Positions 9,372 to 20,560 of a DNA stretch of 64,000 nt are shown here, piece by piece. The first letter of the stretch is position 1; each line of letters opens with the position of its first letter. The stretch comes from Isoetes taiwanensis. Lineage: Eukaryota; Streptophyta; Lycopodiopsida; Isoetales; Isoetaceae. A program made the translations under genes and the position numbers. The stretch is taken from assembly GCA_021234155.1 (NCBI GenBank), contig JAJEKV010000035.1, positions 10,292,407-10,356,406 on the forward strand, written 5' to 3'. The notes under the pieces were generated by a model that was not told the origin of the DNA, made no database searches, and saw only the letters and a list, made by a program, of their open reading frames with translations.

Positions 9372-12300
9372 CTGAACCATGGAAAACAAAGAGTTAGCCA
9401 TGCAAAAGTGTTCTGCAATACACGCCAAGCGCGTTTTATGCTTCATAAATAAGCTACGTATCGCGCCTGGCGTGAATTACCTTTCATCATCGCCGTTATC
9501 CGCGTCTACTTGACTCCCCGGATGCTTACTGTCAGAAGCATGAACGCCACCGTGAAGTTCGGACACGTTCTCTTCTATGAAAGCTACCACAGGGGTTTGA
9601 TTCCTAACCTCAGTGGTTGCATCTGAGCTTGCATGGTCATCCTGGCTGCCATCAGCAACTGCCGCAGTCGTACCCCCAAGCTGGACATTACCAGGTGGAA
9701 TGTTTTGAAGCATGGACGCCAAATTTTTCTCCATGGTCTCACGTTCCCGCGCTAGCATTTCGGCCTTCTCCTCGGGGGTTGCATTGCTTTTTGAACATTC
9801 AGGAGTTGCACTCGGAGGCTTTTGTGAACTAGTATTCTCCTTCTGCCCTTCGTAAGGTACCAAAGCCAACGGTTTTTTATCTTTGACAGGACCCCAATCA
9901 GCCGTGGCTAGTACCTTTTCGAAAAACACTTCAAGGAAATCCCTGGACTGGTCATCATTGACGAAACTTAAACATCTTCTTGATGTCTTCAGGGCCTCTC
10001 TACCAATATACCCTCCAACATGCAATTCACAGCAAGTGGTATCAAGTGGTGCAAATGCCTCAACAAGATAGCTTGCCAGATTGATTGCAAACCCATGTTT
10101 ATTCAAGGGCCCTTTTTCTTTTGTCGGCAATTCCGAGTGATGTCTTTCCCGTGCAATTCGGGAACATCAAATTCCTGGCATTCATTCGCTTCATCCTCAT
10201 CATCTGCTTTGTAGAAGACATTTTTCAAGTTGGGTTCATCCAAAAGAAAACACTGCCATGCACCTTTATCCGATGCCCCTTTGTTCTTAGCTACCTCATA
10301 GTCGCTCATCCGCACAAGGGATATCATTATGAAGATTATACAAGCTTTTTAAACCTGCATCCTCATATCATTATCCTTTGTCTCAAAGAGAAGAGAACCT
10401 TCCCTAACGACCTTTAGGCATTCCAAGTCATATGAAGCCACCAAAGCATGCATATGAGGCTCTCTGGGGGCATATGATGACAATAGTAAAGAGCTTCGAA
10501 AGTTGTTAAGCCTATGCGGCTACTAAAAAACTGCTATACTCTGTTGAGTCATCCCCTTCTCTCCTTTTGCAGTCCTGCTATCCAATACAAACAGAGAAAT
10601 ATTACGAGGGCCTATTGTTGTATCGGGTAGGAGACCTTTATAGCCGATGAGAGACCAGGTATTGGAGTGCGGGTAAGTCACCACCAACATCTTTCGGGAT
10701 CTGCAACCTTTCTTCTCACCAGCCATAACCTTATCCGATAGTTTTGCGGTGTCTTTGTTGGTTCTTTGATTTCTGTTTTGCGAAAATTCCTTCGACCAAA
10801 AGACGTATTTCTTGATGTCATCAGCCAGACACGCCATACTTGTCTAGCAGGCCGACTTCAGACAATGTAACATCACCAGATAGCTTCTGAAGTTCTTCAC
10901 CAACTGCTACCTTCATAACTCGCATGTTCTTTATATGAGTGCAACAATCAATGAAGGACATTTTGTCCTTAACTGAAGAACCCTTCTTGTACAGAACTTC
11001 TTTGTTTATGCATTGATTTAACAACCAAATGATTTCATCATCTTGAAGGCCCTGTACTTTCCTCATCTCGGTAGTCTTGAGATCAAATATTGAAGTATCT
11101 TGAGGAGGCACTCGTCCCATTTGGTTTGGTAGCTGTTTCTGAGCATAAGCATCCCAGAACTCGTTCCACTTCGCCCAGACTTCGTCCTTAGCGAAGACGA
11201 TCTTGTAGGCATCTGTAGGACCTCTTGTAGCTGCCTCAGACGTCTCGCCTGCTTCCTCCCCAGTTTTTTTTCCTGTTTTTTTGGCCCTTGGTTTCCTATC
11301 TTGGATGATAGTCTGAGCCAAGGTCTTTTCCAATGCCTTAAACTCCTCAGACTTCGTTCCTCCCTGTTTTGTTTGCAGGGGTCTTCCATATTCTATCCAT
11401 TGCTTGGGGGCATGACCGGAGTTGTTCCACGTAAGGGCGCACGCGTGGAAAAAGCATGTTAGCCAATACCGCTTTTTAGATCAAGCAAAATGATAATCAG
11501 GAACGTTAAAGGCCGTGCCAATTCGCGCCTGGCGTGTATTCATGCTGCCAATTCGCGGACGAATACACGCCAGGCGCGAATAGAGACGTTTCCAATTCGC
11601 GCCTGGTGTGAATTCAGGCCGCCAATTCGCGCGTGGCGTGTATTCATCTTTGCCAATTCGCCGGGCGTGTATTCGCGCTTGAATTGTCAACATGAATACA
11701 CGCCAGCGCGACGTATTTTACGCTGGCGTGTATTCATGCCGCCAATTCACGCACGAATACACGCCAGCGCCGAATTGGCAAAGATGAATACACGCCACGC
11801 GCGAATTGCCACGCCTTGACACACGCCTAATCTACTACTGTTATTGCTACTTGATATATCTGACTCTATTCCATAAAATATACTAACCTTCTATAAAGAA
11901 AGACTTCGCCCATTTCGTTCAATGTTGCACTAATCTCCGCCAGTCCTCTCATAGGGTATGGGGGCTTAGAAACCCACACCTCCCCTGTGGGTTGTAATGT
12001 AGCGTATACATTGTTTGTCCGGGTTTGCTTAGCCTGGTTGGATAGGGATCGTTGTGCCTCAATAGAATGTCAGTCCGCCAATAATAAGGAAGCATACATT
12101 AGGGTTCTCCATCGCTAGCTCTTCTAGTGTTGTCCATCGATTGGAGCATCCTTTTTCTTATCCCAAGGAAGCACGCCTCACGGGCATAGGAACTTGGCCC
12201 GGATTCCTTACCATCGCCTCAATATTTCTCTTGCATGCTCGTGGTCATACCTCCCCGCTAACAAGACTTGACTTATGTGATCTCACCGCATCGGTCAACA

Positions 12301-13576
12301 TGGATGGGATGTGTAAAAGATTGGCCAAGTGGGTAGTTGTTCCAGATACTTGACTAGCCTACTCATTGCCTCCAAATGCAATTTCTTTTCGAGTCATTTT
12401 CTTCGCCAAAATGCCATCAATTGTTGCAAATGGGATGTCCTTTCCTAAGTCCAAAGAATCTTCGTGACATCCCTCGATATCATTTTGATGCTTCATCTCC
12501 TCCGTAGTAACTTGGAGAAGGTCCTCATAAAGCTCTCCTCACTCGCAGACACCGCTTCACTAATAGAAACCGGAGTGAGGATGTATTTTGAGGCCATCCG
12601 GTATTTGAAAACATGACTCAAAGACTCATGTCCTTCTTCATCGCACCATCTTTGAAAGCAGTTGCCCCCGACATGTGTAACTGACGATATCTTTCTTGTG
12701 GTTCTTCACAACCTCCACTAGGAGTTGACAACATATGTCATCCCCGCTCCTCACAAGTGATAAGAATACCTTGTTTCTTCATAAGATCGGTCTCTTTCTT
12801 TTCTCGAGTGTAAAACAAGATCCACCTTTACCGCTTGTTTTGCCTACATCAACATACCACTCCGCCCGCCATCCATCTTCTCCTCGGGGCATGGAGGATC
12901 TCAGGTTCGCCTTCGATAATGGATCCGCTATCATCCATCGACAATGCATAGGATACCGCGTCCTCATTGGGCTTTCCTTCTTCTCGTGGAGTCGGAGTCA
13001 TTGGAGTATCTTCCGAGCCTCTTGCTTTCTTAGGAGGAGGTGTAGGAGCTACCGTTCGGTTTTGTCTCTTCTTCCCTGCAAACGAGGATGCAATACACGC
13101 TTAGCGCGATTTCGGGTGGTCATCAACTCCGGCCAGGCTAAAGCACGTAATGGCATACCCCCAATTACGCATATGCACTCATAAGGTGTGCCAATTACGC
13201 CATGCCGACTGCATTTACAAAGGGCAAAGCAACTAAACACGGTCATACTACTTTACAAATTATATACAGAACAGTTAATCACGAGCAGGACAATTTAACA
13301 CAGGAAGGACATTTATTATGTAGATGCAAATACAAGTCACAGCAGAAATGAGCAGCTAAAGAAATGATAGACAGGAGTGTCAGCAGCTATAGAAATTCAA
13401 GTCACTGCTACAGAAATCTTGGACATGAGTATAGGCAGAAGATACAGAGCAAATACAGTAAATACAGAGCAATAAACAATGAATGAATAACACACAAAAT
13501 GATGATAATACTGACCTTGAGCATCGTCTCTCGCGGCCCGGCCTGAGTTTGGAGCAGCACGACCTTTGGGCGGCAT
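8732..13576 (-). CDS. Multi-exon gene with C-terminal FCP1/HAD-like domain
   Basis: The gene model runs from an ATG at 13,576 to a stop at 8,732. Supported pieces are exon 1 (13,576-13,516), exon 2 (13,075-12,852), broken coding sequence (about 12,420-11,888), a large middle part (about 11,430-10,530), an acidic/low-complexity part (10,327-9,481) and the phosphatase-like exon (9,371-8,732). Donor/acceptor pairs keep frame at the first and last introns. A TATA box lies about 105 bp upstream. Several internal frame breaks remain, for example near 10,840, 10,120 and 12,300. These may be errors, small introns or real damage. The N-terminal two thirds match no family I know. The whole could be a cellular gene or a domesticated or mobile-element gene. 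Confidence 0.65.
9372..9480 (-). other. 109-bp intron carrying dispersed minisatellite words
   Basis: Donor GTAATT and acceptor TTCAG keep the frame between ...DDE(R) and PPPACD. The intron holds two inverted copies of the CACGCCAGGCGCG-type word found in the array at 11,490-11,815. Confidence 0.7.
9481..10327 (-). CDS. Acidic/low-complexity exon(s) upstream of the HAD exon
   Basis: The stretch from 10,327 (SLVRMSDYEVAKNKG...) and the one ending at 9,481 overlap in different frames at about 10,100-10,130, at an A/T-rich GGCCCTTTTTCTTTTG tract, so a one-base error or a small intron is likely. The second half is rich in Ser, Thr, Glu and Asp, with a short helical stretch (EEKAEMLARERETMEKNLASM). 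It ends GAAAG|GTAATT, a good donor. I recognise no domain. Confidence 0.6.
10530..11430 (-). CDS. Middle coding part of the HAD-domain gene
   Basis: The frame from 11,333 to about 10,845 holds a Lys-rich patch (KPRAKKTGKKTGEEAGE) and a globular part with DEVWAKWNEFWDAY and DDEIIWLLNQCINKEV. It runs into a stop at GVSG*, while the next frame carries on as ADDIKKYVFWSKEFSQNRN... to 10,530. The switch falls at a CTG-rich spot (near 10,830). Open sequence upstream of 11,333 extends the protein to about 11,430. The family is unknown to me. Confidence 0.55.
11490..11815. repeat. GCGCCTGGCGTGTATTC minisatellite in both orientations
   Basis: About ten units of roughly 27-32 bp built from GCCAATTCGCGCCTGGCGTG and its reverse complement, so the block can fold on itself. 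Single copies occur at 9,420-9,480, 13,085-13,205 and 14,940-15,240, all in or beside the HAD-domain gene. It lies in the putative intron between 11,888 and 11,440. Confidence 0.85.
11888..12420 (-). CDS. Broken coding stretch of the HAD-domain gene
   Basis: On the minus strand the pieces LGKDIPFATIDGILAKKM, TTHLANLLHIPSML, VRNPGQVPMPVRRAS, TTLEELAMENPNVCFLIIGG and TNNVYATLQPTGEVWVSK appear in order but in alternating frames. Two of the in-frame interruptions are TAG or TGA next to CAG/CTG-like words. The stretch ends FLYRR|GTTAGT, a good donor at 11,887. The order and amino-acid texture argue for one real exon with indels. Confidence 0.5.
12852..13075 (-). CDS. Exon 2 of the HAD-domain gene
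   Basis: The acceptor TTTGCAG (13,076-13,077) joins exon 1 ...DDAQ to GKKRQNRTVAPTPPPKKARG in frame. The exon is Pro/Lys-rich then acidic and looks disordered with a possible basic nuclear-localisation patch. The frame stops at 12,849, while an adjacent frame continues with EDGWRAEWYVDVGKTSGKGG, so an indel near 12,880 is likely. Confidence 0.6.
13516..13576 (-). CDS. First exon of the HAD-domain gene
   Basis: It starts MPPKGRAAPNSGRAARDDAQ and ends CTCAAG|GTCAGT at 13,516/13,515, a strong donor. The 5' leader (13,594-13,650) contains four 18-bp repeats of the type GAACTCCGAGGCGCTCAG. The start is chosen because translation upstream of it only crosses these repeats. Confidence 0.65.
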
Positions 13577-13870
13577 CTTCACGATGATCTTGAGTGCCTC
13601 GGAGTTCCTGAGCGCCTCGGAGTTCTTGAGCGTCTCGGAGCAAGTCGACAATCAAAAACCAAGAAATGGAATTCAAAAACTTATATAGATTTCCATAAGG
13701 CGATTAGGTCGGGTTTCGATCGACGGGTTTCATTCGGATCGACTATTGATCGACGGTCCGATAGAAGCGAGTGGTTATTAAAATTTTGCGGATCGACTTT
13801 TAATCGACGGTCCGATAGAAGGGAGCGGATATTTAAATTTCGCGGATCGACTTTTAATCGATGGTTAGTA
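13577..13870 (-). promoter_or_regulatory. Promoter region with TATA box and 61-bp repeats
   Basis: On the minus strand TATATAAG (13,680-13,687) lies about 105 bp upstream of the ATG. Upstream of it, 13,735-13,865 holds two full and one partial copy of a 61-bp repeat containing GGATCGACTTTTAATCGA(C/T)GG, itself partly palindromic (ATCGAC...). The repeats could be regulatory or just a local duplication. Confidence 0.5.
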
Positions 13871-15330
13871 ATCTTACGATTGGGCCTAATGGATGGGACG
13901 CGATCGCATTTGAAAAAGAAATGGCTCTACCTAATCGCTGTATTGTCAAATCCCATAATTAGATTTCACTCAGCGCTAGAAAAGCAAAGACAATTAATCG
14001 GATAATTTGAAACTACCACCTAATCTTTGCCGCCCTTTCTTGTCATTCAACTCGAAAGAACTTGGAAGAACAGAAGAACTCGAAAGAACTCTAAGAACTG
14101 AAGAAGCTCTGGCTCGGGCGATGTCGAAATGCCTTCATGTAAGTTCATCTACTCTTCCGAACCCAAGCTCCAAATTAATCCCATGATCTTGCGACATTGA
14201 ACAAATTGGAGAAGAATGCTACATGCCGACGACAAATTTGAAGAGGAGGGTGGGAAATTGCAAGATAGAATCGGTCGATCCGAAGCAATCGCCATGGAGT
14301 TCCTCTTGAAATGATCATGTGAAGATTCTAGTAACCGGGCTGCCATTTCAACGACGAAGCATTACCCGTAAGGCATCCCCGATGGAGACATAGTGGGTGA
14401 AAGCATCTAACCTTTGTTGCATGGCCAAGAATTCGCTTAAAGAAGGTGAGTTTCATTTTCTTGAAAGACATAGAGGAAGATTGAGTGCTAATACTAAAAT
14501 GCACACGCTGATTCTCGCCATATGTATGAAATTGAGACGCTTTGCATGCCGCACCATTCATTCAATATTGCAAAACTATAAGGCCTACGCACTGCAAAGC
14601 ATTCGTGAATTTAAAAACACCGTATTCTTTACATGGATGGGATATTATTTAAAGAACCCGCATTCTTTACATTGTTTTAATTACATCCGTAGTGTTATTC
14701 ATCTATGTGTCATTCATCCGCAGTGTTGTTCCTCAAGAGTCTCAAATGTCGGGCAAAGTAGATGGTGCAGCCTATTGGGATATTACCCAAAATGGCTTCG
14801 AGGTCCCAAACTCTAATTATCAGCTTAGCATTCTCCATTTCAAGCCCCTCCAAGAGCACTCATTACACTACTCATTGAATAAGCTTATGCTTGTAGCCTA
14901 TGCCGGGCACGTGAGGAACTTCAGTTGAATACGATGTTCTGCTGAATACGCCCAGCGCCGGAATTCATAAATCAGTAGTTAGAGAGAAAAAAACAAATTA
15001 GTGATTTCAAGCCATGAGCTTGAATTTAAATGTCATGCGCGTATCCCGTGTTGTACTTTAAAGCAAGATCGTAATTTCTTCAAAAGTCGTATCGTAATTC
15101 TAATTTTGAGAGAGATGATGCGCCGAAAGCTTTTTGTGTAAAATGTTTATTATTGAACACGCCGGGCGGAACCGCATAAAGCTAATTATCAGATGCAATT
15201 CACGCCAGCGGTATTGGACCGCTTGACAATTTAAACATTTTGCACACAAAACATATTTCGCTACCGGGCGTGATCTCACTTCAGCTCTCAAATTTAAGAA
15301 TGAAAGAGACGGATTCAAAACAAAATCAAG
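13871..15330. other. Intergenic, no supported gene
   Basis: Plus-strand open stretches (14,397-14,928) lack recognisable motifs. Words of the CACGCC...GCG minisatellite recur at 14,940-15,240. I see nothing else. Confidence 0.5.
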
Positions 15331-15600
15331 AAATTACAGCTTATGCTTTCAAGTTAGAGTTGACACTAAGGAAACATATTGCGTCAAGAAAATCCTTGTA
15401 TTGCCATTGAAAATTTTTACATAAGGCCTTTTATTAGAGTTGCCGCAATTCAAAACAACCTTCGCAGAAATTACGCTTCTGCTTTCAAGTTAGAGTAGAA
15501 ACTAAAGAAACACATTACAACAAGAAATCCTTGTATTGCCATTGAAAAAGTTTACATAAGGCCTTTTATTAGAGTTGCCCAAATCTGTTTACAAAATTAC
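15331..15600 (+). repeat. Direct repeat, two copies about 132 bp apart
   Basis: The words CAAGTTAGAGT, CCTTGTATTGCCATTGAAAA and ACATAAGGCCTTTTATTAG recur in the same order at 15,348-15,446 and 15,486-15,577. Confidence 0.8.
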
Positions 15601-16250
15601 GTAAGGTCTAGGCGCTTTAAGGAGATGCCTAGCTCCATTCATAATCCTCATAACCAAAAACTAAATAACAAAACAAAAAAAATTCAGCCCTCTACCTCCT
15701 CCTCCTCTTCCTCCTCCTCTTCTTCCTCCTCGAGCTTTCATCCGCCATCTTCGCCGATGTCTTCGGCAAAGATCTTCGCCTTTGGAGGAGGAGAGGGCGT
15801 CCCATAATCACCGCTTTTTTCTTCTTCTAATTCTTCCCCCATTCTTCATCCGCTTCCTCCATTTCTTCTTCTTTTTTTCAATCTCGCTTCTCCATCTCCT
15901 CATCCGAATCAAGGGGAGTATGGGGACTCTGGCTGCTGGTGCCGGTGCTCGATAATCTTTCCCCGCTAAGCTTGCCCCGAAGAAATAACTCCTCGCAATT
16001 ATCCTGACCTGGGTGCGAGAGCAGCCACAATGCATCTCATGGGAGGGGGGAATGGATTTCTTTATCAATTTTTTTATTTGCCTCTTTTGCCTCTGAGGAG
16101 GCGAAGTCCGGGGGATGGAGCGGAAGAGGCTCGGGCAAAGATGGCTCACCATGGTAAGGAAGGAAGAAAGAACGGATTGGCTTAGAAGGAAGAAAGGATT
16201 GGCGGTTGAAAGAATGGAGGGTTTTATGCATGCAAGGTTTCTTATAGGCG
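15601..16250. other. CT-rich stretch with an uncertain minus-strand ORF
   Basis: A CTC/TTC microsatellite covers about 15,690-15,740. The minus-strand ORF at 15,808-16,152 is Arg/Lys-rich because of the GAA-type composition and has no domain. It is not called as a gene. Confidence 0.4.
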
Positions 16251-17259
16251 CTGTAATTATGATTCCATCACATCATACAAGATTTATATCCTAACCTATA
16301 ATACTTAATTAGCTATCATTACTTCTATTAAATTAATTACGCCCTAGGTTATCATTAATTCTCTATAGAATTACCCACATGTCGCCTATACTTAAAACCT
16401 ATGTTTTCATTAATTTTGTATAATTACCTAGACCTCAAATATACTTACACACAACTTTGGCCTATCTAGATTTACATTTACCTATACTTACCTCATTAGT
16501 ACTACTAGCATACACCCTATGTTACCATTAATTTTGCAATAATTACCTACACCTAAGCTATACTTACAATCTATTTTTACGCACTTACAACATATATTTG
16601 TCCATTTAATGGTTTTTGGTATTTCTTAAAGTTCCTTTTAATCGGTTCTCAAAATTACTTTGTCCTTTTTTCTAACTAATATTAAGACATTTAACTTTAT
16701 ATAGGTGAAGCGCATGGATCCTAAAAAGGGTAAAATGTAATACCTATCCCCCAACATGTTTCAACATTGTTACCACATGTTCTTATCACATTGTTCCCCC
16801 ATTGTAAACATTGTTCTTGTAGGTCAATGTCGTGGACCACCCAAAGGGTGTTGAGGCCGAGGCTACTAAGCAAATTATCCTCTACAAAAGAGGGTTGGAT
16901 TGGAAGAATAAGAAGGTGAAACCGAAGCACCAATGCAATAAGGAGCTAGTAGGTGAAGGAACTATCATACTAGCTGATCCTATCCAGCCACAATGATGAA
17001 AGGTTAGGAGAGGATAAAGTGGGTGTGGCCATAACAAGTTTAGAGGAAAAATGGAAGGAAAAAGGATCAAATCACCGTGATTGCAATCGCTTGTATTAAA
17101 CAATTGAGGTTCCATGCATCATGCCATGGCCTATAGCCCCATTGAGTTTATAGGAGAATTCCTTTACCGAGCCGAGGTTGTGGATGACACTCCATTTTCT
17201 TAATGCACCTCCAATAGCTGCCAGACCACATTTTCGTGAGAAGAGGGCACACTCAAGGT
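16251..17259. other. AT-rich diverged tandem repeat and spacer
   Basis: 16,330-16,580 holds about three diverged copies of a unit with CCTATGTTNNCATTAATTTTG and AATTACCTA. 16,700-17,250 shows no convincing exon, though the DUF7869-like gene may have 5' exons here. Confidence 0.5.
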
Positions 17260-17804
17260 GAAACATTATCCTAGCAAGAGGTCCAAGTCAAGTAGTGATT
17301 GTTCACGTGAAGCTCGACTAAGGTAAGGGGAATGGAATGTTGTTGGGCTAATTGTGTTCGAAGTTTGAAATTGATGAATTGGTGGAAGCAAGAGCCACCT
17401 TCCAAGAGTATACTTGTGATGAGAGGAGGACTTACATGTACTCCATTCATGAGCTTGCACTTCAAGATGAAAAATTTCCAAAGAAAAAAAAGATACCCAA
17501 TCGCTAGGGACATGGATATGTAAAGTTGCATGGATACATATTCATGGCATTCCAATTTCGTCTTGGCAAAATTGGCAAGCAAGTCATGCAAAGGGGAGTA
17601 AAATTGCATTACATGGAAATAATGGCATGTTGAGGCCAACTTCTAGGATCCTGGTTGCTAGGGAGGTTTTTGAAAAATATGTTGAATTCAATGCTGAGAA
17701 TATGCCACATAAAAGTAGGAAAGATCAACAGGGAAAAATAGTTGTCGAGAAGAGATTGCCATCCCATTGTACCCAGAAGAGCATATTGGAGGAAGTGAAT
17801 GCTT
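17260..17804 (+). pseudogene. DUF7869-like gene, part 1 (N-terminal)
   Basis: Plus-strand coding in alternating frames: a Cys-containing start near 17,331 (ECCWANC), FEIDELVEARATFQEY, RRTYMYSIHELAL, then from about 17,528 AWIHIHGIPISSWQNWQ, HGNNGMLRPTSR, AENMPHKSRKDQQGKIVV and LPSHCTQKSILEEVNA. Order and motifs match the N-terminal half of the large DUF7869-type family (Cys cluster, IHG, HGN.G, PHKSR...GEK-like). The coding sequence is cut at 17,804 by the CACTA element and resumes at 38,606 as LLRELQVPQYL. The family name comes from memory of the motifs. Function is unknown, possibly transposon-derived. Confidence 0.65.
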
Positions 17805-18300
17805 CACAACAAGAAAAGGGTCATTTAGCGACGCCAATAGCGACGCCATGGCGACGCCCGCGACGCCCGACGGCATAAGCCGACGTCACGCCAGACGCCG
17901 TTCGCATTACACGCCGCATGCGACGCGCGCCGCGATGCGTTGCCTAAGCCGTCGGCGCCGCTACAGACGTCGCTAAGCAGACGCGACATAGACGCCGGCA
18001 GACGTCGCGATGGCACGCGACACGCGAAATATACACGCGGAATATACACGCGGAACATCACCAAAATCCACGCGCCTGTCCGTAAAAGCCACGCGGTATA
18101 CGCCGCATGCGCGCGTGACGCGTGGAACGCATTACGCGGAATATACACGCGGCATATACACGCGGAATATACACGCGTAAAAGCCACGCGGTGTACGCCA
18201 GATCTTGACGTGACACGGGAATATACACGCGGAAAATTCAAAATCCGGCGTATAGAAAGCCACGGGCAAAAAAGCCGCGGGATACGCCGATGCGACGTGT
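17805..18300. repeat. CACTA left TIR and subterminal repeats
   Basis: After the 29-bp TIR come densely packed GCGACG/CGTCGC words and, further in, about ten copies of ATATACACGCGG-type words (18,030-18,235). CACTA transposition proteins of the TNPA kind bind such subterminal repeats in known elements. Confidence 0.8.
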
Positions 18301-18490
18301 AGGGGAAAAAAAAAAAAAAAAAAAAAAATATTTATATAAAAATATAAATATAAAAATATTTTTAAATAATCACAAAAGTGTTTTTATATTCATATTTTTA
18401 AATAGTCACAAAATTATTTTTTATATTTATATTTTTAAATAATCACAAAAAGTGAATTGTATTTATATTTTTAAATAATCACAAAAGACT
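18301..18490 (+). repeat. A-tract followed by a ~60-bp AT-rich tandem repeat
   Basis: A run of about 24 A residues is followed by about three units of TATTTTTAAATAATCACAAAA spaced about 60 bp apart. Confidence 0.8.
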
Positions 18491-20560
18491 CGTTAAGAGG
18501 AGTATCCACCCTTTTAGCCTAGAGCTACTCTCTCTCGATTCGCTGGAGTAGTCATCCGAGCACGAAGTTAGAGTACACCTCAAACCGTCACCCCGCATCG
18601 GTTATGATTGATGGCTCTCCAAATGACGCTTGCGATCCCTCGCCTCCCGAGCCCCATGTCATGCTCTAGACCTTCATTCATATCCGCCATCGCTTCCTAT
18701 AAAACCAAAAGAATATGGCGCACGTGTAGTTCATAGAATTATAATAATTTTCTACAACGCACTCCCCATTCCCCGCCGCTGGTGGGAGAGTTCCCTCGTC
18801 GATAACCGTTGATACAGATAAACAAATTTCCACGCCCGCGGCTACTTGTAATGTCTTTGCTTGTTAGGTTTAAACCCGTATAGATGTTCCTATGACAATA
18901 TAACGAGTATTAGCTAGTGACATTTAAAGTTCTTATTAAAATTAATGTGAACTAATATAGCTCTTACTAATCTATAGAGAAACCCTTTTCCGATCACGGA
19001 GCCCAAATGAGATTCGGCTTTAAGCTCACTTTTAGTTGCTTTTGTTCCGGTCCGAGCTCTATGTTTGCTTTCTCGATCCTTTTTGCATCGCTCAATGCAA
19101 TCCGATTGCAAGGCACACAACATTATCACAAGTTAAAGTGAACGAATGACAAAAAAATAAGAAATACCTTGATATCTTCCTTTGTGGAGATTAAGTGGTT
19201 TAGGACTTTTGACCAATCGCCCCTTCTTTTTCGCAAGTCCGCTTCAGCCTCCTTGACCACATGGTGCCTTTGACATAAATCGATAGATCAACGCCATATC
19301 AAAATAATAAAACAAGACTATGACTAGGTCATGTACCTCCTTTTCGTGATAAGTCGCCCATCATCGAAGTGAGCTTCTTCCGCTAAACGCCTTTGCTTTT
19401 TCTATCTCGAAACTCGCTTTCATTTTATTTTTGACGCCTCTATTTCGCTGTTGGTCATAAGCGCCGTGCCACTCCCTATACCGCTGGGAGGCCATAAACG
19501 AGAGATATTATTTGTGACCGCGTCCCTCGCTGTAGTATAAAAGACACTTCCCTCATCATCCTTCTTAGGAAGATCGTCCCCTCAAGCATAAATGGTGGGT
19601 ATATAAAAGCGTGTTTATGTCTACCCGCCAATATACATATCCCGGGTCCCATTAAGAACCTTTTGAGCACTTTACAATGTATTCTAAGTGAAGAGAATGA
19701 ACAAAACAACAAATTTAGATGACAAAGTACTAATATTTAAGGTTGATATCTTAAATAATATGTTCACATAACTTACATCAAAAAAATTATTATTAATATG
19801 ATAGTCGGGTATATTCGGGGCCAAATCACCCTTGAGACTTACGTGTCTAAAACAAAGCTTAAATGGACGCTTTCTTCAAGTGACACGTGGACGTCGTCGA
19901 TCCTTCCCTCTCCAAGTCGGCGAGCGACCATGTTCTTCGGATCCCGAACCCTGTGATGATCGTCGCGATCTCTCCACTACTTCTTGACCTGGGAAGTAAT
20001 GAGAGAATGAGCATCTTTAACATGCTGCAACCAAAGAAATGTTTGGTACGTAGTGGATATATATTTACTGTTGAAATCTTCCTCCAAGTTCCTTGCATTA
20101 GAAAAATCTGTTCCGCCTCTTGCCTAGAACGGGAGTCCATACTACGCCTAGCATTCTCAATATTCTCGCGAACGTGGAGGCCGATAATCAACACTATGTC
20201 GCTGGGGAATAGGAGCGGGAGGTCGCCTTAACCGGGCGTTGGTGTCAAAGAGGCAAAATATGCTACAATTTGGTCTCTCTCGGAGACATGTTTTGCGAGG
20301 AAAGGCGGGGCTATGAGGAGGAGGCAAAGCACAAATATCATGCAAAAAAACAATTCATTTATTTATTATTTTTATAAAAGCTATCTTAATACCCAAACCC
20401 TTTGCGGGTGTAGTGATAGGTGGAGGTTGGCGCCTTGGAGGAACATCAAAGCACGATTGCCCCTACCTCGTGGAGTCCTCCTCCTATTTTCTCTAAACTC
20501 GTCCCTTTCCTCTACACAACAAATTAAAACTCCATGCATAAACTCACATACCTAATTAGA
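18491..20560 (-). other. Possible minus-strand exons inside the CACTA element
   Basis: Minus-strand pieces look coding: DDEGSVFYTTARDAVTNNI (about 19,570-19,500), KQRRLAEEAHFDDGRLITKR (about 19,400-19,340) followed by GT, then after CAAAG a stretch HHVVKEAEADLRKRRGDWSK to about 19,169 followed by GTATTT, then a Lys/Arg-rich piece (19,090-18,970). They are charged and probably helical. They could be remains of a CACTA-encoded DNA-binding protein or a captured gene. I do not recognise them. The ORF at 19,859-20,194 is less convincing. Confidence 0.35.

Noticed and set aside
15808-16152. Arg/Lys-rich minus-strand protein
   Set aside because: It is driven by CT-rich composition, without motif or splice support.
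19859-20194. CACTA transposase ORF on the minus strand
   Set aside because: None of the conserved TNPD/transposase words I would expect can be seen. The strand has stops and frame changes.
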